Below the pieces are notes generated by a model. It was not told the origin of the DNA and did not search any database. It worked only from the letters and a program-made list of their open reading frames with translations. Source: Hydractinia symbiolongicarpus (taxonomy: Eukaryota; Cnidaria; Hydrozoa; Anthoathecata; Hydractiniidae). From it: 64,000 nucleotides of DNA. The stretch is from assembly GCF_029227915.1 (NCBI RefSeq), contig NC_079876.1, positions 870,001 to 934,000 on the forward strand, in the 5' to 3' direction. Position 1 is the stretch's first letter. Each line of letters opens with the position of its first letter. Position numbers and translations under genes: made by a program. Shown here in pieces: positions 1 to 12,860 of the stretch.

Positions 1-1029
1 AATCTTTTCCTAAACGATTTTTTTAATTATTATTTCACCACTAAAGCCCATGAGACTTGTAGTTTTTAAAAATGTTTTCTTTTTTGATGAGACGCTGAAT
101 AAAAGAAGTTTAATCGCCGGCAAACGAAAACCCGCGATGTCCCGTAAATCCCGGACTCGGCCCATATAGTTAAAAGTATCCAAGGAAAGTACCCAGTGAG
201 TAAACTCACTTCCCGAACGAATTTTTAAATTATTTTTTCACCACTAAAACGCATGAGACTTGTAGTTTTCAGAAATGTTTTCATTTTTGATGAGACGCTG
301 AATATAAGAAGTTTAATCGCCGGCAAACGAAAACCTGCGATTTCCCGTAAATCCCGGACTCGGCCGGTATAGTCAAAAGTATACAAGGAAAGTACCCAGT
401 GAGTAAACTTATTTCCCGAACGAATTTTTAAATTATTTTTTCACCACTCAAACGCATGAGACTTGTAGTTTTTAAGAATGTTTTCATTTTTGATGAGACG
501 CTGAATAAAAGAAGTTTAATCGCCGGCAAACGAAAACCTGCGATTTCCCGTAAATCCCGGACTCGGCCCGTATAGTCAAAAGTATACAAAGAAAGTAACC
601 AGGGTGTAAACGCATTTCCCGAACGATTTTTTAAATTATTTTTTCACCACTAAAACGCATGAGACTTGTAGTTTTCAAAAATGTTTTCTTTTTTGATGAG
701 ACGCTGAATAAAAGAAGTTTAATCGCCGGCAAACGAAAACCCGCGATTTCCCGTAAATCCCGGACTCGGCCCATATAGTTAAAAGTATCCAAGGAAAGTA
801 CCCAGTGAGTAAACTCATTTCCTGAACGAATTTTTAAATTATTTTTTCACCACTAAAACGCATGAGACTTGTAGTTTTCAGAAATGTTTTCATTTTTGAT
901 GAGACGCTGAATATAAGAAGTTTAATCGCCGGCAAACGAAAACCTGCGATTTCCCGTAAATCCCGGACTCGGCCGGTATAGTCAAAAGTATACAAGGAAA
1001 GTACCCAGTGAGTAAACTTATTTCCCGAA

Positions 1030-4000
1030 CGAATTTTTAAATTATTTTTTTACCACTAAAACGCATGAGACTTGTAGTTTTTAAAAATGTTTTCATTTTT
1101 GATGAGACGCTGAATAAAAGAAGTTTAATCGCCGGCAAACGAAAACCTGCGATTTCCCGTAAATCCCGGACTCGGCTCGTATAGTCAAAAGTATACAAAG
1201 AAAGTACCCAGGGTGTAAACGCATTTTCCGAACGATTTTTTAAATTATTTTTTCACCACTAAAACGCATGAGACTTGTAGTTTTCAAAAATGTTTTCATT
1301 TTTGATGAGACGCTGAATAAAAGAAGATTAATCGCCGGCAAACGAAATCCCGCGACTCTCCGTAAATCCCGGCTTGGCCCGTATAGTCAAAAGTATACAA
1401 AGAAAGTACCCAGGGAGTAAACTCTTTTCCCGAACGATTTTTTAAATTATTTTTTCACCACTAAAACGCATGAAACTTGTAGTTTTCAAAAATGTTTTCA
1501 TTTTTAATGAGACGCTGAATAAAAGAAGTTTAATCGCCGGCAAACGAAAACCTGCGATTTCCCGTAAATCCTGGACTCGGCCCGTATAGTCAAAAGTATA
1601 CAAAGAAAGTACCCAGGGAGTAAACTCATCTCCCAAACGATTTTTTAAATTATTATTTCACCACTAAAGCCCATGAGACTTGTAGTTTTTAAAATTGTTT
1701 TCATTTTTGATGAAACCTGAATAAAAGATGTTTAATCGCCGGCAAACGAAAACCCGCGATTTCCCGTAAATCCCGGACTCGGCCCGTATAGTCAAAAGTA
1801 TACAAAGAAAGTACCCAGGGAGTAAACTCATTTCCCAAACGATTTTTTAAATTATTATTTCACCAGTAAAGCCCATGAGACTTGTAGTTTTTAAAAATGT
1901 TTTCATTTTTGATGAGACGCTGAATAAAAGATGTTTAATCGCCTGCAAACGAAATCCCGCGATTTTCCGTAAATCCCGGACTCGGCCCGTATAGTTAAAA
2001 GTATACAAGGAAAGTACCCAGGGAGTAAACTCACCTCCCAAACGATTTTTTAAATTATTATTTCACCACTAAAGCCCATGAGACTTGTAGTTTTTAAAAT
2101 TGTTTTCATTTTTGATGAGACCTGAATAAAAGATGTTTAATCGCCGGCAAACGAAAACCCGCGATTTCCCGTAAATCCCGGACTCGGCCGGTATAGTCAA
2201 AAGTATACAAGGAAAGTACCCAGTGAGTAAACTTATTTCCCAAACGATTTTTTAAATTATTATTTCACCAGTAAAGCCCATGAGACTTGTAGTTTTTAAA
2301 AATGTTTTCATTTTTGATGAGACGCTGAATAAAAGATGTTTAATCGCCTGCAAACGAAATCCCGCGATTTTCCGTAAATCCCGGACTCGGCCCGTATAGT
2401 TAAAAGTATACAAGGAAAGTACCCAGGGAGTAAACTCACCTCCCAAACGATTTTTTAAATTATTATTTCACCACTAAAGCCCATGAGACTTGTAGTTTTT
2501 AAAATTGTTTTCATTTTTGATGAGACCTGAATAAAAGATGTTTAATCGCCGGCAAACGAAAACCCGCGATTTCCCGTAAATCCCGGACTCGGCCGGTATA
2601 GTCAAAAGTATACAAGGAAAGTACCCAGTGAGTAAACTTATTTCCCGAACGAATTTTTAAATTATTTTTTCACCACTAAAACGCATGAGACTTGTAGTTT
2701 TTAAAAATGTTTTCATTTTTGATGAGACGCTGAATAAAAGAAGTTTAATCGCCGGCAAACGAAAACCTGCGATTTCCCGTAAATCCCGGACTCGGCTCGT
2801 ATAGTCAAAAGTATACAAAGAAAGTACCCAGGGTGTAAACGCATTTCCCGAACGATTTTTTAAATTATTTTTTCACCACTAAAACGCACGAGACTTGTAG
2901 TTTTCAAAAATGTTTTCATTTTTGATGAGACGCTGAATAAAAGAAGATTAATCGCCGGCAAACGAAATCCCGCGACTCTCCGTAAATCCCGGCTTGGCCC
3001 GTATAGTCAAAAGTATACAAAGAAAGTACCCAGGGAGTAAACTCTTTTCCCGAACGATTTTTTAAATTATTTTTTCACCACTAAAACGCATGAAACTTGT
3101 AGTTTTCAAAAATGTTTTCATTTTTAATGAGACGCTGAATAAAAGAAGTTTAATCGCCGGCAAACGAAAACCTGCGATTTCCCGTAAATCCGGGACTCGG
3201 CCCGTATAGTCAAAAGTATACAAAGAAAGTACCCAGGGAGTAAACTCATCTCCCAAACGATTTTTTAAATTATTATTTCACCACTAAAGCCCATGAGACT
3301 TGTAGTTTTTAAAATTGTTTTCATTTTTGATGAAACCTGAATAAAAGATGTTTAATCGCCGGCAAACGAAAACCCGCGATTTCCCGTAAATCCCGGACTC
3401 GGCCCGTATAGTCAAAAGTATACAAAGAAAGTACCCAGGGAGTAAACTCATTTCCCAAACGATTTTTTAAATTATTATTTCACCAGTAAAGCCCATGAGA
3501 CTTGTAGTTTTTAAAAATGTTTTCATTTTTGATGAGACGCTGAATAAAAGATGTTTAATCGCCTGCAAACGAAATCCCGCGATTTTCCGTAAATCCCGGA
3601 CTCGGCCCGTATAGTTAAAAGTATACAAAGAAAGTACCCATGGAGTAAACTCATCTCCCAAACGATTTTTTAAATTATTATTTCACCACTAAAGCCCATG
3701 AGACTTGTAGTTTTTAAAATTGTTTTCATTTTTGATGAAACCTGAATAAAAGATGTTTAATCGCCGGCAAACGAAAACCCGCGATTTTCCGTAAATCCCG
3801 GACTCGGCCCGTATAGTTAAAAGTATACAAGGAAAGTACCCAGGGAGTAAACTCACCTCCCAAACGATTTTTTAAATTATTATTTCACCACTAAAGCCCA
3901 TGAGACTTGTAGTTTTTAAAATTGTTTTCATTTTTGATGAGACCTGAATAAAAGATGTTTAATCGCCTGCAAACGAAATCCCGCGATTTTCCGTAAATCC

Positions 4001-4870
4001 CGGACTCGGCCCGTATAGTTAAAAGTATACAAAGAAAGTACCCAGGGAGTAAACTCATCTCCCAAACGATTTTTTAAATTATTATTTCACCACTAAAGCC
4101 CATGAGACTTGTAGTTTTTAAAATTGTTTTCATTTTTGATGAAACCTGAATAAAAGATGTTTAATCGCCTGCAAACGAAATCCCGCGATTTTCCGTAAAT
4201 CCCGGACTCGGCCCGTATAGTTAAAAGTATACAAGGAAAGTACCCAGGGAGTAAACTCACCTCCCAAACGATTTTTTAAATTATTATTTCACCACTAAAG
4301 CCCATGAGACTTGTAGTTTTTAAAATTGTTTTCATTTTTGATGAGACCTGAATAAAAGATGTTTAATCGCCGGCAAACGAAAACCCGCGATTTCCCGTAA
4401 ATCCCGGACTTGGCCCGTATAGTCAAATGTATACAAAGAAAGTACCCAGGGAGTAAACTCTTTTCCCAAACGATTTTTTAAATTATTATTTCACCACTAA
4501 AGCCCATGAGACTTGTAGTTTTTAAAAATGTTTTCATTTTTGATGAGACGCTGAATAAAAGAAGATTAATCGCCGGCAAACGAAATCCCGCGACTCTCCG
4601 TAAATCCCGGCTTGGCCTATATAGTCAAAAGTATACAAAGAAAGTACCCAGGGAGTAAACTCTTTTCCCGAACGATTTTTTAAATTATTTTTTCACCACT
4701 AAAAGCATGAAACTTGTAGTTTTCAAAAATGTTTTCATTTTTAATGAGACGCTGAATAAAAGAAGTTTAATCGCCGGCAAACGAAAACCTGCGATTTCCC
4801 GTAAATCCTGGACTCGGCCCGTATAGTCAAAAGTATACAAAGAAAGTACCCAGGGAGTAAACTCATCTCT
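1030..4870 (+). repeat. 8-mer higher-order repeat, period 1,620 bp
   Basis: An ordered set of eight monomer types repeats at 1,620 bp, equal to four 203 bp plus four 202 bp monomers. Diagnostic neighbours are a monomer with GGCTCGTATAG and a GGGTGTAAACGC tail, a monomer with AAGATTAATCGCC and CGACTCTCCG, and a monomer with CATGAAACTTG and TTTTTAATGAG. They occur near 1,066, 1,269 and 1,471 and again near 2,686, 2,889 and 3,091. The last two types recur a third time at about 4.5-4.87 kb, where the copy has diverged. Inside the unit a 405 bp dimer (a CACCAGTAAAG monomer followed by an AAAATTG/ACCTG monomer) is repeated, so dimers nest within the 8-mer. Block edges are estimates. Confidence 0.8.
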
Positions 4871-6953
4871 CAAACGATTTTTTAAATTATTATTTCACCA
4901 CTAAAGCCCATGAGACTTGTAGTTTTTAAAATTGTTTTCATTTTTGATGAAACCTGAATAAAAGATGTTTAATCGCCGGCAAACGAAAACCCGCGATTTC
5001 CCGTAAATCCCGGACTCGGCCCGTATAGTCAAAAGTATACAAAGAAAGTACCCAGGGAGTAAACTCATTTCCCAAACGATTTTTTAAATTATTATTTCAC
5101 CAGTAAAGCCCATGAGACTTGTAGTTTTTAAAAATGTTTTCATTTTTGATGAGACGCTAAATAAAAGAAGTTTAATCGCCGGCAAACGAAAACCCGCGAT
5201 TTCCCGTAAATCCCGGACTCGGCCCATATAGTTAAAAGTATCCAAGGAAAGTACCCAGTGAGTAAACTCATTTCCCGCACGAATTTTTAAATTATTTTTT
5301 CACCACTAAAACGCATGAGACTTGTAGTTTTCAGAAATCTTTTCATTTTTGATGAGACGCTGAATATAAGAAGTTTAATCGCCGGCAAACGAAAACCTGC
5401 GATTTCCCGTAAATCCCGGACTCGGCCCGTATAGTCAAAAGTATACAAGGAAAGTACCCAGTGAGTAAACTTATTTCCCGAACGAATTTTTAAATTATTT
5501 TTTCACCACTAAAACGCATGAGACTTGTAGTTTTTAAAAATGTTTTCATTTTTGATGAGACGCTGAATAAAAGAAGTTGAATCGCCGGCAAACGAAAACC
5601 TGCGATTTCCCGTAAATCCCAGACTCGGCCCGTATACTCAAAAGTATACAAAGAAAGTACCCAGGGAGTAAACTCATTTCCCAAACGATTTTTTAAATTA
5701 TTATTTCACCACTAAAGCCCATGAGGCTTGTAGTTTTTAAAAATGTTTTCATTTTTGATGAGACGCTGAATAAAAGATGTTTAATCGCCTGCAAACGAAA
5801 TCCCGCGATTTTCCGTAAATCCCGGACTCGGCCCGTATAGTTAAAAGTATACAAAGAAAGTACCCAGGGAGTAAACTCATTTCCCAAACGATTTTTTAAA
5901 TTATTATTTCACCACTAAAGCCCATGAGGCTTGTAGTTTTTAAAAATGTTTTCATTTTTGATGAGACGCTGAATAAAAGATGTTTAATCGCCTGCAAACG
6001 AAATCCCGCGATTTTCCGTAAATCCCGGACTCGGCCCGTATAGTTAAAAGTATACAAGGAAAGTACCCAGGGAGTAAACTCATCTCCCAAACGATTTTTT
6101 AAATTATTATTTCACCACTAAAGCCCATGAGACTTGTAGTTTTTAAAATTGTTTTCATTTTTGATGAGACCTGAATAAAAGATGTTTAATCGCCGGCAAA
6201 CGAAAACCCGCGATTTCCCGTAAATCCCGGACTTGGCCCGTATAGTCAAATGTATACAAAGAAAGTACCCAGGGAGTAAACTCTTTTCCCAAACGATTTT
6301 TTAAATTATTATTTCACCACTAAAGCCCATGAGACTTGTAGTTTTTAAAAATGTTTTCATTTTTGATGAGACGCTGAATAAAAGAAGTTTAATCGCCGGC
6401 AAACGAAAACCCGCGATTTCCCGTAAATCCCGGACTCGGCCCATATAGTTAAAAGTATCCAAGGAAAGTACCCAGTGAGTAAACTCATTTCCCGAACGAA
6501 TTTTTAAATTATTTTTTCACCACTAAAACGCATGAGACTTGTAGTTTTCAGAAATGTTTTCATTTTTGATGAGACGCAGAATATAAGAAGTTTAATCGCC
6601 GGCAAACGAAAACCTGCGATTTCCCGTAAATCCCGGACTCGGCCCGTATAGTCAAAAGTATACAAGGAAAGTACCCAGTGAGTAAACTTATTTCCCGAAC
6701 GAATTTTTAAATTATTTTTTCACCACTAAAACGCATGAGACTTGTAGTTTTTAAGAATGTTTTCATTTTTGATGAGACGCTGAATAAAAGAAGTTTAATC
6801 GCCGGCAAACGAAAAACTGCGATTTCCCGTAAATCCCGGATTCGGCCCGTATAGTCAAAAGTATACAAAGAAAGTACCCAGGGTGTAAACACATTTCCCG
6901 AACGATTTTTTAAATTATTTTTTCACCACTAAAACGCATGAGACTTGTAGTTT

Positions 6954-6975
6954 TCAAAAATGTTTTCATTTTTGA
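6954..6975. other. H1 hairpin (representative of the array)
   Basis: TCAAAAATG, loop TTTT, CATTTTTGA: a perfect 9 bp inverted repeat with a 4 nt loop. It recurs in most monomers carrying TTTTCAAAAATG. Variants TTAAAAATG and TCAGAAATG keep pairing only if G-U wobble is allowed, that is, as RNA of the plus strand. The AAAATTG variant has a true mismatch. The sat2 insert sits in this hairpin in another monomer. Confidence 0.85.
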
Positions 6976-6985
6976 TGAGACGCTG

Positions 6986-6991
6986 AATAAA
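6986..6991 (+). other. AATAAA motif carried by most monomers (representative)
   Basis: GCTGAATAAAAGAAG contains AATAAA on the plus strand. It is present in most monomers and missing from the GAATATAAG and TTAATGAAAG types. It has the form of a eukaryotic polyadenylation signal. Whether it acts as one is unknown; the motif is short and AT-rich and could be chance fixed by homogenisation. Confidence 0.4.
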
Positions 6992-8673
6992 AGAAGTTTA
7001 ATCGCCGGCAAACGAAAACCTGCGATTTCCCGTAAATCCCGGACTCGGCCCTTATACTCAAAAGTATACAAAGAAAGTACCCAGGGAGTAAACTCATTTC
7101 CCAAACGATTTTTTAAATTATTATTTCACCACTAAAGCCCATGAGACTTGTAGTTTTTAAAAATGTTTTCATTTTTGATGAGACGCTGAATAAAAGATGT
7201 TTAATCGCCTGCAAACGAAAACCCGCGATTTTCCGTAAATCCCGGACTCGGCCCGTATAGTTAAAAGTATACAAGGAAAGTACCCAGTGAGTAAACTCAT
7301 TTCCCGAACGAATTTTTAAATTATTTTTTCACCACTAAAACGCATGAGACTTGTAGTTTTCAGAAATGTTTTCATTTTTGATGAGACGCTGAATAAAAGA
7401 AATTTAATCGCCGGCAAACGAAAACCCGCCATTTCCCGTAAACCCCGGACTCGGCTCGCATAGTCAAAAGTATATAAAGAAAGTACCCAGGGAGTAAACT
7501 CATTTCCCGAACGATTTTTTAAATTATTTTTTCACCACTAAAACGCATGAGACTTGTAGTTTTCAAAAATGTTTTCATTTTTGATGAGACGCTGAATAAA
7601 AGAAGTTTAATCGCCGGCAAACGAAAACCTGCGATTTCCCGTAAATCCCGGACTCGGCCCGTATACTCAAAAGTATACAAAGAAAGTACCCAGGGAGTAA
7701 ACTCATTTCCCAAACGATTTTTTAAATTATTATTTCACCACTAAAGCCCATGAGACTTGTAGTTTTTAAAAATGTTTTCATTTTTGATGAGACGCTGAAT
7801 AAAAGATGTTTAATCGCCTGCAAACGAAAACCCGCGATTTTCCGTAAATCCCGGACTCGGCCCGTATAGTTAAAAGTATACAAGGAAAGTACCCAGTGAG
7901 TAAACTCATTTCCCGAACGAATTTTTAAATTATTTTTTCACCACTAAAACGCATGAGACTTGTAGTTTTCAAAAATGTTTTCATTTTTGATGAGACGCTG
8001 AATAAAAGAAGTTTAATCGCCGGCAAACGAAAACCTGCCACTCCCCGTAAATCCCGGCTTGGCCCGTATAGTCAAAAGTATACAAAGAAAGTACCCAGGG
8101 AGTAAACTCTTTTCCCGAACGATTTTTTAAATTATTTTTTCACCACTAAAACGCATGAGACTTGTAGTTTTCAAAAATGTTTTTATTTTTAATGAGACGC
8201 TGAATAAAAGAAGTTTAATCGCCGGCAAACGAAAACCTGCGATTTCCCGTAAATCCTGGACTCGGCCCGTATAGTCAAAAGTATACAAAGAAAGTACCCA
8301 GGGAGTAAACTCATCTCCCAAACGATTTTTTAAATGATTATTTCACCACTAAAGCCCATAAGACTTGTAGTCTTTAAAATTGTTTTCATTTTTGATGAGA
8401 CCTGAATAAAAGATGTTTAATCGCCTGCAAACGAAAACCCGCGATTTCCCGTAAATCCCAGACTCGGCCCATATAGTTAAAAGTATCCAAGGAAAGTACC
8501 CAGTGAGTAAACTCATTTCCCGAACGAATTTTTAAATTATTTTTTCACCACTAAAACGCATGAGACTTGTAGTTTTCAGAAATGTTTTCATTTTTGATGA
8601 GACGCTGAATAAAAGAAGTTTAATCGCCGGCAAACGAAAACCTGCGATTTCCCGTAAATCCCGGACTCGGCCC

Positions 8674-8691
8674 GTATACTCAAAAGTATAC
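8674..8691. other. H2 hairpin (representative, perfect form)
   Basis: GTATACT, loop CAAA, AGTATAC: a perfect 7 bp inverted repeat. Most monomers have GTATAGT instead, which leaves one G/G mismatch in the stem. The perfect form is found in about thirty monomers, recognisable by GTATACTCAAAAG. Confidence 0.85.
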
Positions 8692-11600
8692 AAAGAAAGT
8701 ACCCAGGGAGTAAACTCATTTCCCAAACGATTTTTTAAATTATTATTTCACCACTAAAGCCCATGAGACTTGTAGTTTTTAAAAATGTTTTCATTTTTGA
8801 TGAGACGCTGAATAAAAGATGTTTAATCGCCTGCAAACGAAAACCCGCGATTTTCCGTAAATCCCGGACTCGGCCCGTATAGTTAAAAGTATACAAGGAA
8901 AGTACCCAGTGAGTAAACTTATTTCCCGAACGAATTTTTATATTATTTTTTCACCACTAAAACGCATGAGACTTGTAGTTTTTAAAAATGTTTTCATTTT
9001 TGATGAAACGCTGAATAAAAGAAGTTTAATCGCCGGCAAACGAAAACCTGCGATTTCCCGTAAATCCTGGACTCGGCCCGTATAGTCAAAAGTATACAAA
9101 GAAAGTACCCAGGGTGTAAACGCATTTCCCGAACGAATTTTTAAATTATTTTTTCACCACTAAAACGCATGAGACTTGTAGTTTTCAAAAATGTTTTCAT
9201 TTTTGATGAGACGCTGAATAAAAGAAGTTTAATCGCCGGCAAACGAAAACCTGCCACTCCCCGTAAATCCCGGCTTGGCCCGTATAGTCAAAAGTATACA
9301 AAGAAAGTACCCAGGGAGTAAACTCTTTTCCCGAACGATTTTTTAAATTATTTTTTCACCACTAAAACGCATGAGACTTGTAGTTTTCAAAAATGTTTTT
9401 ATTTTTAATGAGACGGTGAATAAAAGAAGTTTAATCGCCTGCAAACGAAAACCTGCGATTTCCCGTAAATCCTGGACTCGGCCCGTATAGTCAAAAGTAT
9501 ACAAAGAAAGTACCCAGGGAGTAAACTCATCTCCCAAACGATTTTTTAAATGATTATTTCACCACTAAAGCCCATAAGACTTGTAGTCTTTAAAATTGTT
9601 TTCATTTTTGATGAGACCTGAATAAAAGATGTTTAATCGCCTGCAAACGAAAACCCGCGATTTCCCGTAAATCCCAGACTCGGCCCATATAGTTAAAAGT
9701 ATCCAAGGAAAGTACCCAGTGAGTAAACTCATTTCCCGAACGAATTTTTAAATTATTTTTTCACCACTAAAACGCATGAGACTTGTAGTTTTCAGAAATG
9801 TTTTCATTTTTGATGAGACGCTGAATAAAAGAAGTTTAATCGCCGGCAAACGAAAACCTGCGATTTCCCGTAAATCCCGGACTCGGCCCGTATACTCAAA
9901 AGTATACAAAGAAAGTACCCAGGGAGTAAACTCATTTCCCAAACGATTTTTTAAATTATTATTTCACCACTAAAGCCCATGAGACTTGTAGTTTTTAAAA
10001 ATGTTTTCATTTTTGATGAGACGCTGAATAAAAGATGTTTAATCGCCTGCAAACGAAAACCCGCGATTTTCCGTAAATCCCGGACTCGGCCCGTATAGTT
10101 AAAAGTATACAAGGAAAGTACCCAGTGAGTAAACTCATTTCCCGAACGAATTTTTATATTATTTTTTCACCACTAAAACGCATGAGACTTGTAGTTTTTA
10201 AAAATGTTTTCATTTTTGATGAAACGTTGAATAAAAGAAGTTTAATCGCCGGCAAACGAAAACCTGCGATTTCCCGTAAATCCTGGACTCGGCCCGTATA
10301 GTCAAAAGTATACAAAAAAAGTACCCAGGGTGTAAACTTATTTCCCGAACGAATTTTTATATTATTTTTTCACCACTAAAACGCATGAGACTTGTAGTTT
10401 TTAAAAATGTTTTCATTTTTGATGAAACGCTGAATAAAAGAAGTTTAATCGCCGGCAAACGAAAACCTGCGATTTCCCGTAAATCCTGGACTCGGCCCGT
10501 ATAGTCAAAAGTATACAAAGAAAGTACCCAGGGTGTAAACGCATTTCCCGAACGAATTTTTAAATTATTTTTTCACCACTAAAACGCATGAGACTTGTAG
10601 TTTTCAAAAATGTTTTCATTTTTGATGAGACGCTGAATAAAAGAAGTTTAATCGCCGGCAAACGAAAACCTGCCACTCCCCGTAAATCCCGGCTTGGCCC
10701 GTATAGTCAAAAGTATACAAAGAAAGTACCCAGGGAGTAAACTCTTTTCCCGAACGATTTTTTAAATTATTTTTTCACCACTAAAACGCATGAGACTTGT
10801 AGTTTTCAAAAATGTTTTTATTTTTAATGAGACGGTGAATAAAAGAAGTTTAATCGCCTGCAAACGAAAACCTGCGATTTCCCGTAAATCCTGGACTCGG
10901 CCCGTATAGTCAAAAGTATACAAAGAAAGTACCCAGGGAGTAAACTCATCTCCCAAACGATTTTTTAAATGATTATTTCACCACTAAAGCCCATAAGACT
11001 TGTAGTCTTTAAAATTGTTTTCATTTTTGATGAGACCTGAATAAAAGATGTTTAATCGCCTGCAAACGAAAACCCGCGATTTCCCGTAAATCCCAGACTC
11101 GGCCCATATAGTTAAAAGTATCCAAGGAAAGTACCCAGTGAGTAAACTCATTTCCCGAACGAATTTTTAAATTATTTTTTCACCACTAAAACGCATGAGA
11201 CTTGTAGTTTTCAGAAATGTTTTCATTTTTGATGAGACGCTGAATAAAAGAAGTTTAATCGCCGGCAAACGAAAACCTGCGATTTCCCGTAAATCCCGGA
11301 CTCGGCCCGTATACTCAAAAGTATACAAAGAAAGTACCCAGGGAGTAAACTCATTTCCCAAACGATTTTTTAAATTATTATTTCACCACTAAAGCCCATG
11401 AGACTTGTAGTTTTTAAAAATGTTTTCATTTTTGATGAGACGCTGAATAAAAGATGTTTAATCGCCTGCAAACGAAAACCCGCGATTTTCCGTAAATCCC
11501 GGACTCGGCCCGTATAGTTAAAAGTATACAAGGAAAGTACCCAGTGAGTAAACTCATTTCCCGAACGAATTTTTATATTATTTTTTCACCACTAAAACGC

Positions 11601-12825
11601 ATGAGACTTGTAGTTTTTAAAAATGTTTTCATTTTTGATGAAACGTTGAATAAAAGAAGTTTAATCGCCGGCAAACGAAAACCTGCGATTTCCCGTAAAT
11701 CCTGGACTCGGCCCGTATAGTCAAAAGTATACAAAAAAAGTACCCAGGGTGTAAACGCATTTCCCGAACGAATTTTTAAATTATTTTTTCACCACTAAAA
11801 CGCATGAGACTTGTAGTTTTCAAAAATGTTTTCATTTTTGATGAGACGCTGAATAAAAGAAGTTTAATCGCCGGCAAACGAAAACCTGCCACTCCCCGTA
11901 AATCCCGGCTTGGCCCGTATAGTCAAAAGTATACAAAGAAAGTACCCAGGGAGTAAACTCTTTTCCCGAACGATTTTTTAAATTATTTTTTCACCACTAA
12001 AACGCATGAGACTTGTAGTTTTCAAAAATGTTTTTATTTTTAATGAGACGCTGAATAAAAGAAGTTTAATCGCCGGCAAACGAAAACCTGCGATTTCCCG
12101 TAAATCCTGGACTCGGCCCGTATAGTCAAAAGTATACAAAGAAAGTACCCAGGGAGTAAACTCATCTCCCAAACGATTTTTTAAATGATTATTTCACCAC
12201 TAAAGCCCATAAGACTTGTAGTCTTTAAAATTGTTTTCATTTTTGATGAGACCTGAATAAAAGATGTTTAATCGCCTGCAAACGAAAACCCGCGATTTCC
12301 CGTAAATCCCAGACTCGGCCCATATAGTTAAAAGTATCCAAGGAAAGTACCCAGTGAGTAAACTCATTTCCCGAACGAATTTTTAAATTATTTTTTCACC
12401 ACTAAAACGCATGAGACTTGTAGTTTTCAGAAATGTTTTCATTTTTGATGAGACGCTGAATAAAAGAAGTTTAATCGCCGGCAAACGAAAACCTGCGATT
12501 TCCCGTAAATCCCGGACTCGGCCCGTATACTCAAAAGTATACAAAGAAAGTACCCAGGGAGTAAACTCATTTCCCAAACGATTTTTTAAATTATTATTTC
12601 ACCACTAAAGCCCATGAGACTTGTAGTTTTTAAAAATGTTTTCATTTTTGATGAGACGCTGAATAAAAGATGTTTAATCGCCTGCAAACGAAAACCCGCG
12701 ATTTTCCGTAAATCCCGGACTCGGCCCGTATAGTTAAAAGTATACAAGGAAAGTACCCAGTGAGTAAACTTATTTCCCGAACGAATTTTTATATTATTTT
12801 TTCACCACTAAAACGCATGAGACTT

Positions 12826-12860
12826 GTAGTTTTTAAAAATGTTTTCATTTTTGATGAAAC
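12826..12860. other. Unoccupied version of the sat2 target site
   Basis: This monomer has the same flanking type as the occupied one: a TTATTTCCCGAACG lead, GTAGTTTT at 12,826-12,833, then CATTTTTGATGAAAC from 12,846, with CCTGGACTCGG and GGGTGTAAACGC further on. Here GTAGTTTT and CATTTTTGATG are separated by the 12 bp TAAAAATGTTTT, which is what the insert replaces. The same monomer type is also empty at about 8.95-9.1 kb, 17.8-18.0 kb and 21.65-21.8 kb. Confidence 0.8.

Larger units (their letters stand above)
4871..8126 (+). repeat. Mixed monomer block without one clear HOR
   Basis: About sixteen 203 bp monomers of several types. A trimer recurs: a CCCATATAGTTAAAAGTATCC monomer, then one with TTTTCAGAAATG and GAATATAAG, then one with a TTTAAGAATG or TTTAAAAATG hairpin. 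It is also seen at the very start of the window. Adjacent near-identical monomers start near 5,693 and 5,896, consistent with single-monomer duplication. Near-identical monomers start near 6,910 and 7,519, three monomers apart. No gene or foreign insertion is visible. Confidence 0.7.

Noticed and set aside
1442-1636. Minus-strand frames of about 64 codons repeated through the window as a gene family
   Set aside because: They start and stop at the same place in each satellite monomer, include indel-broken versions, show no domain, and are overlapped by equally long frames on the other strand. This is repeat structure, not genes.
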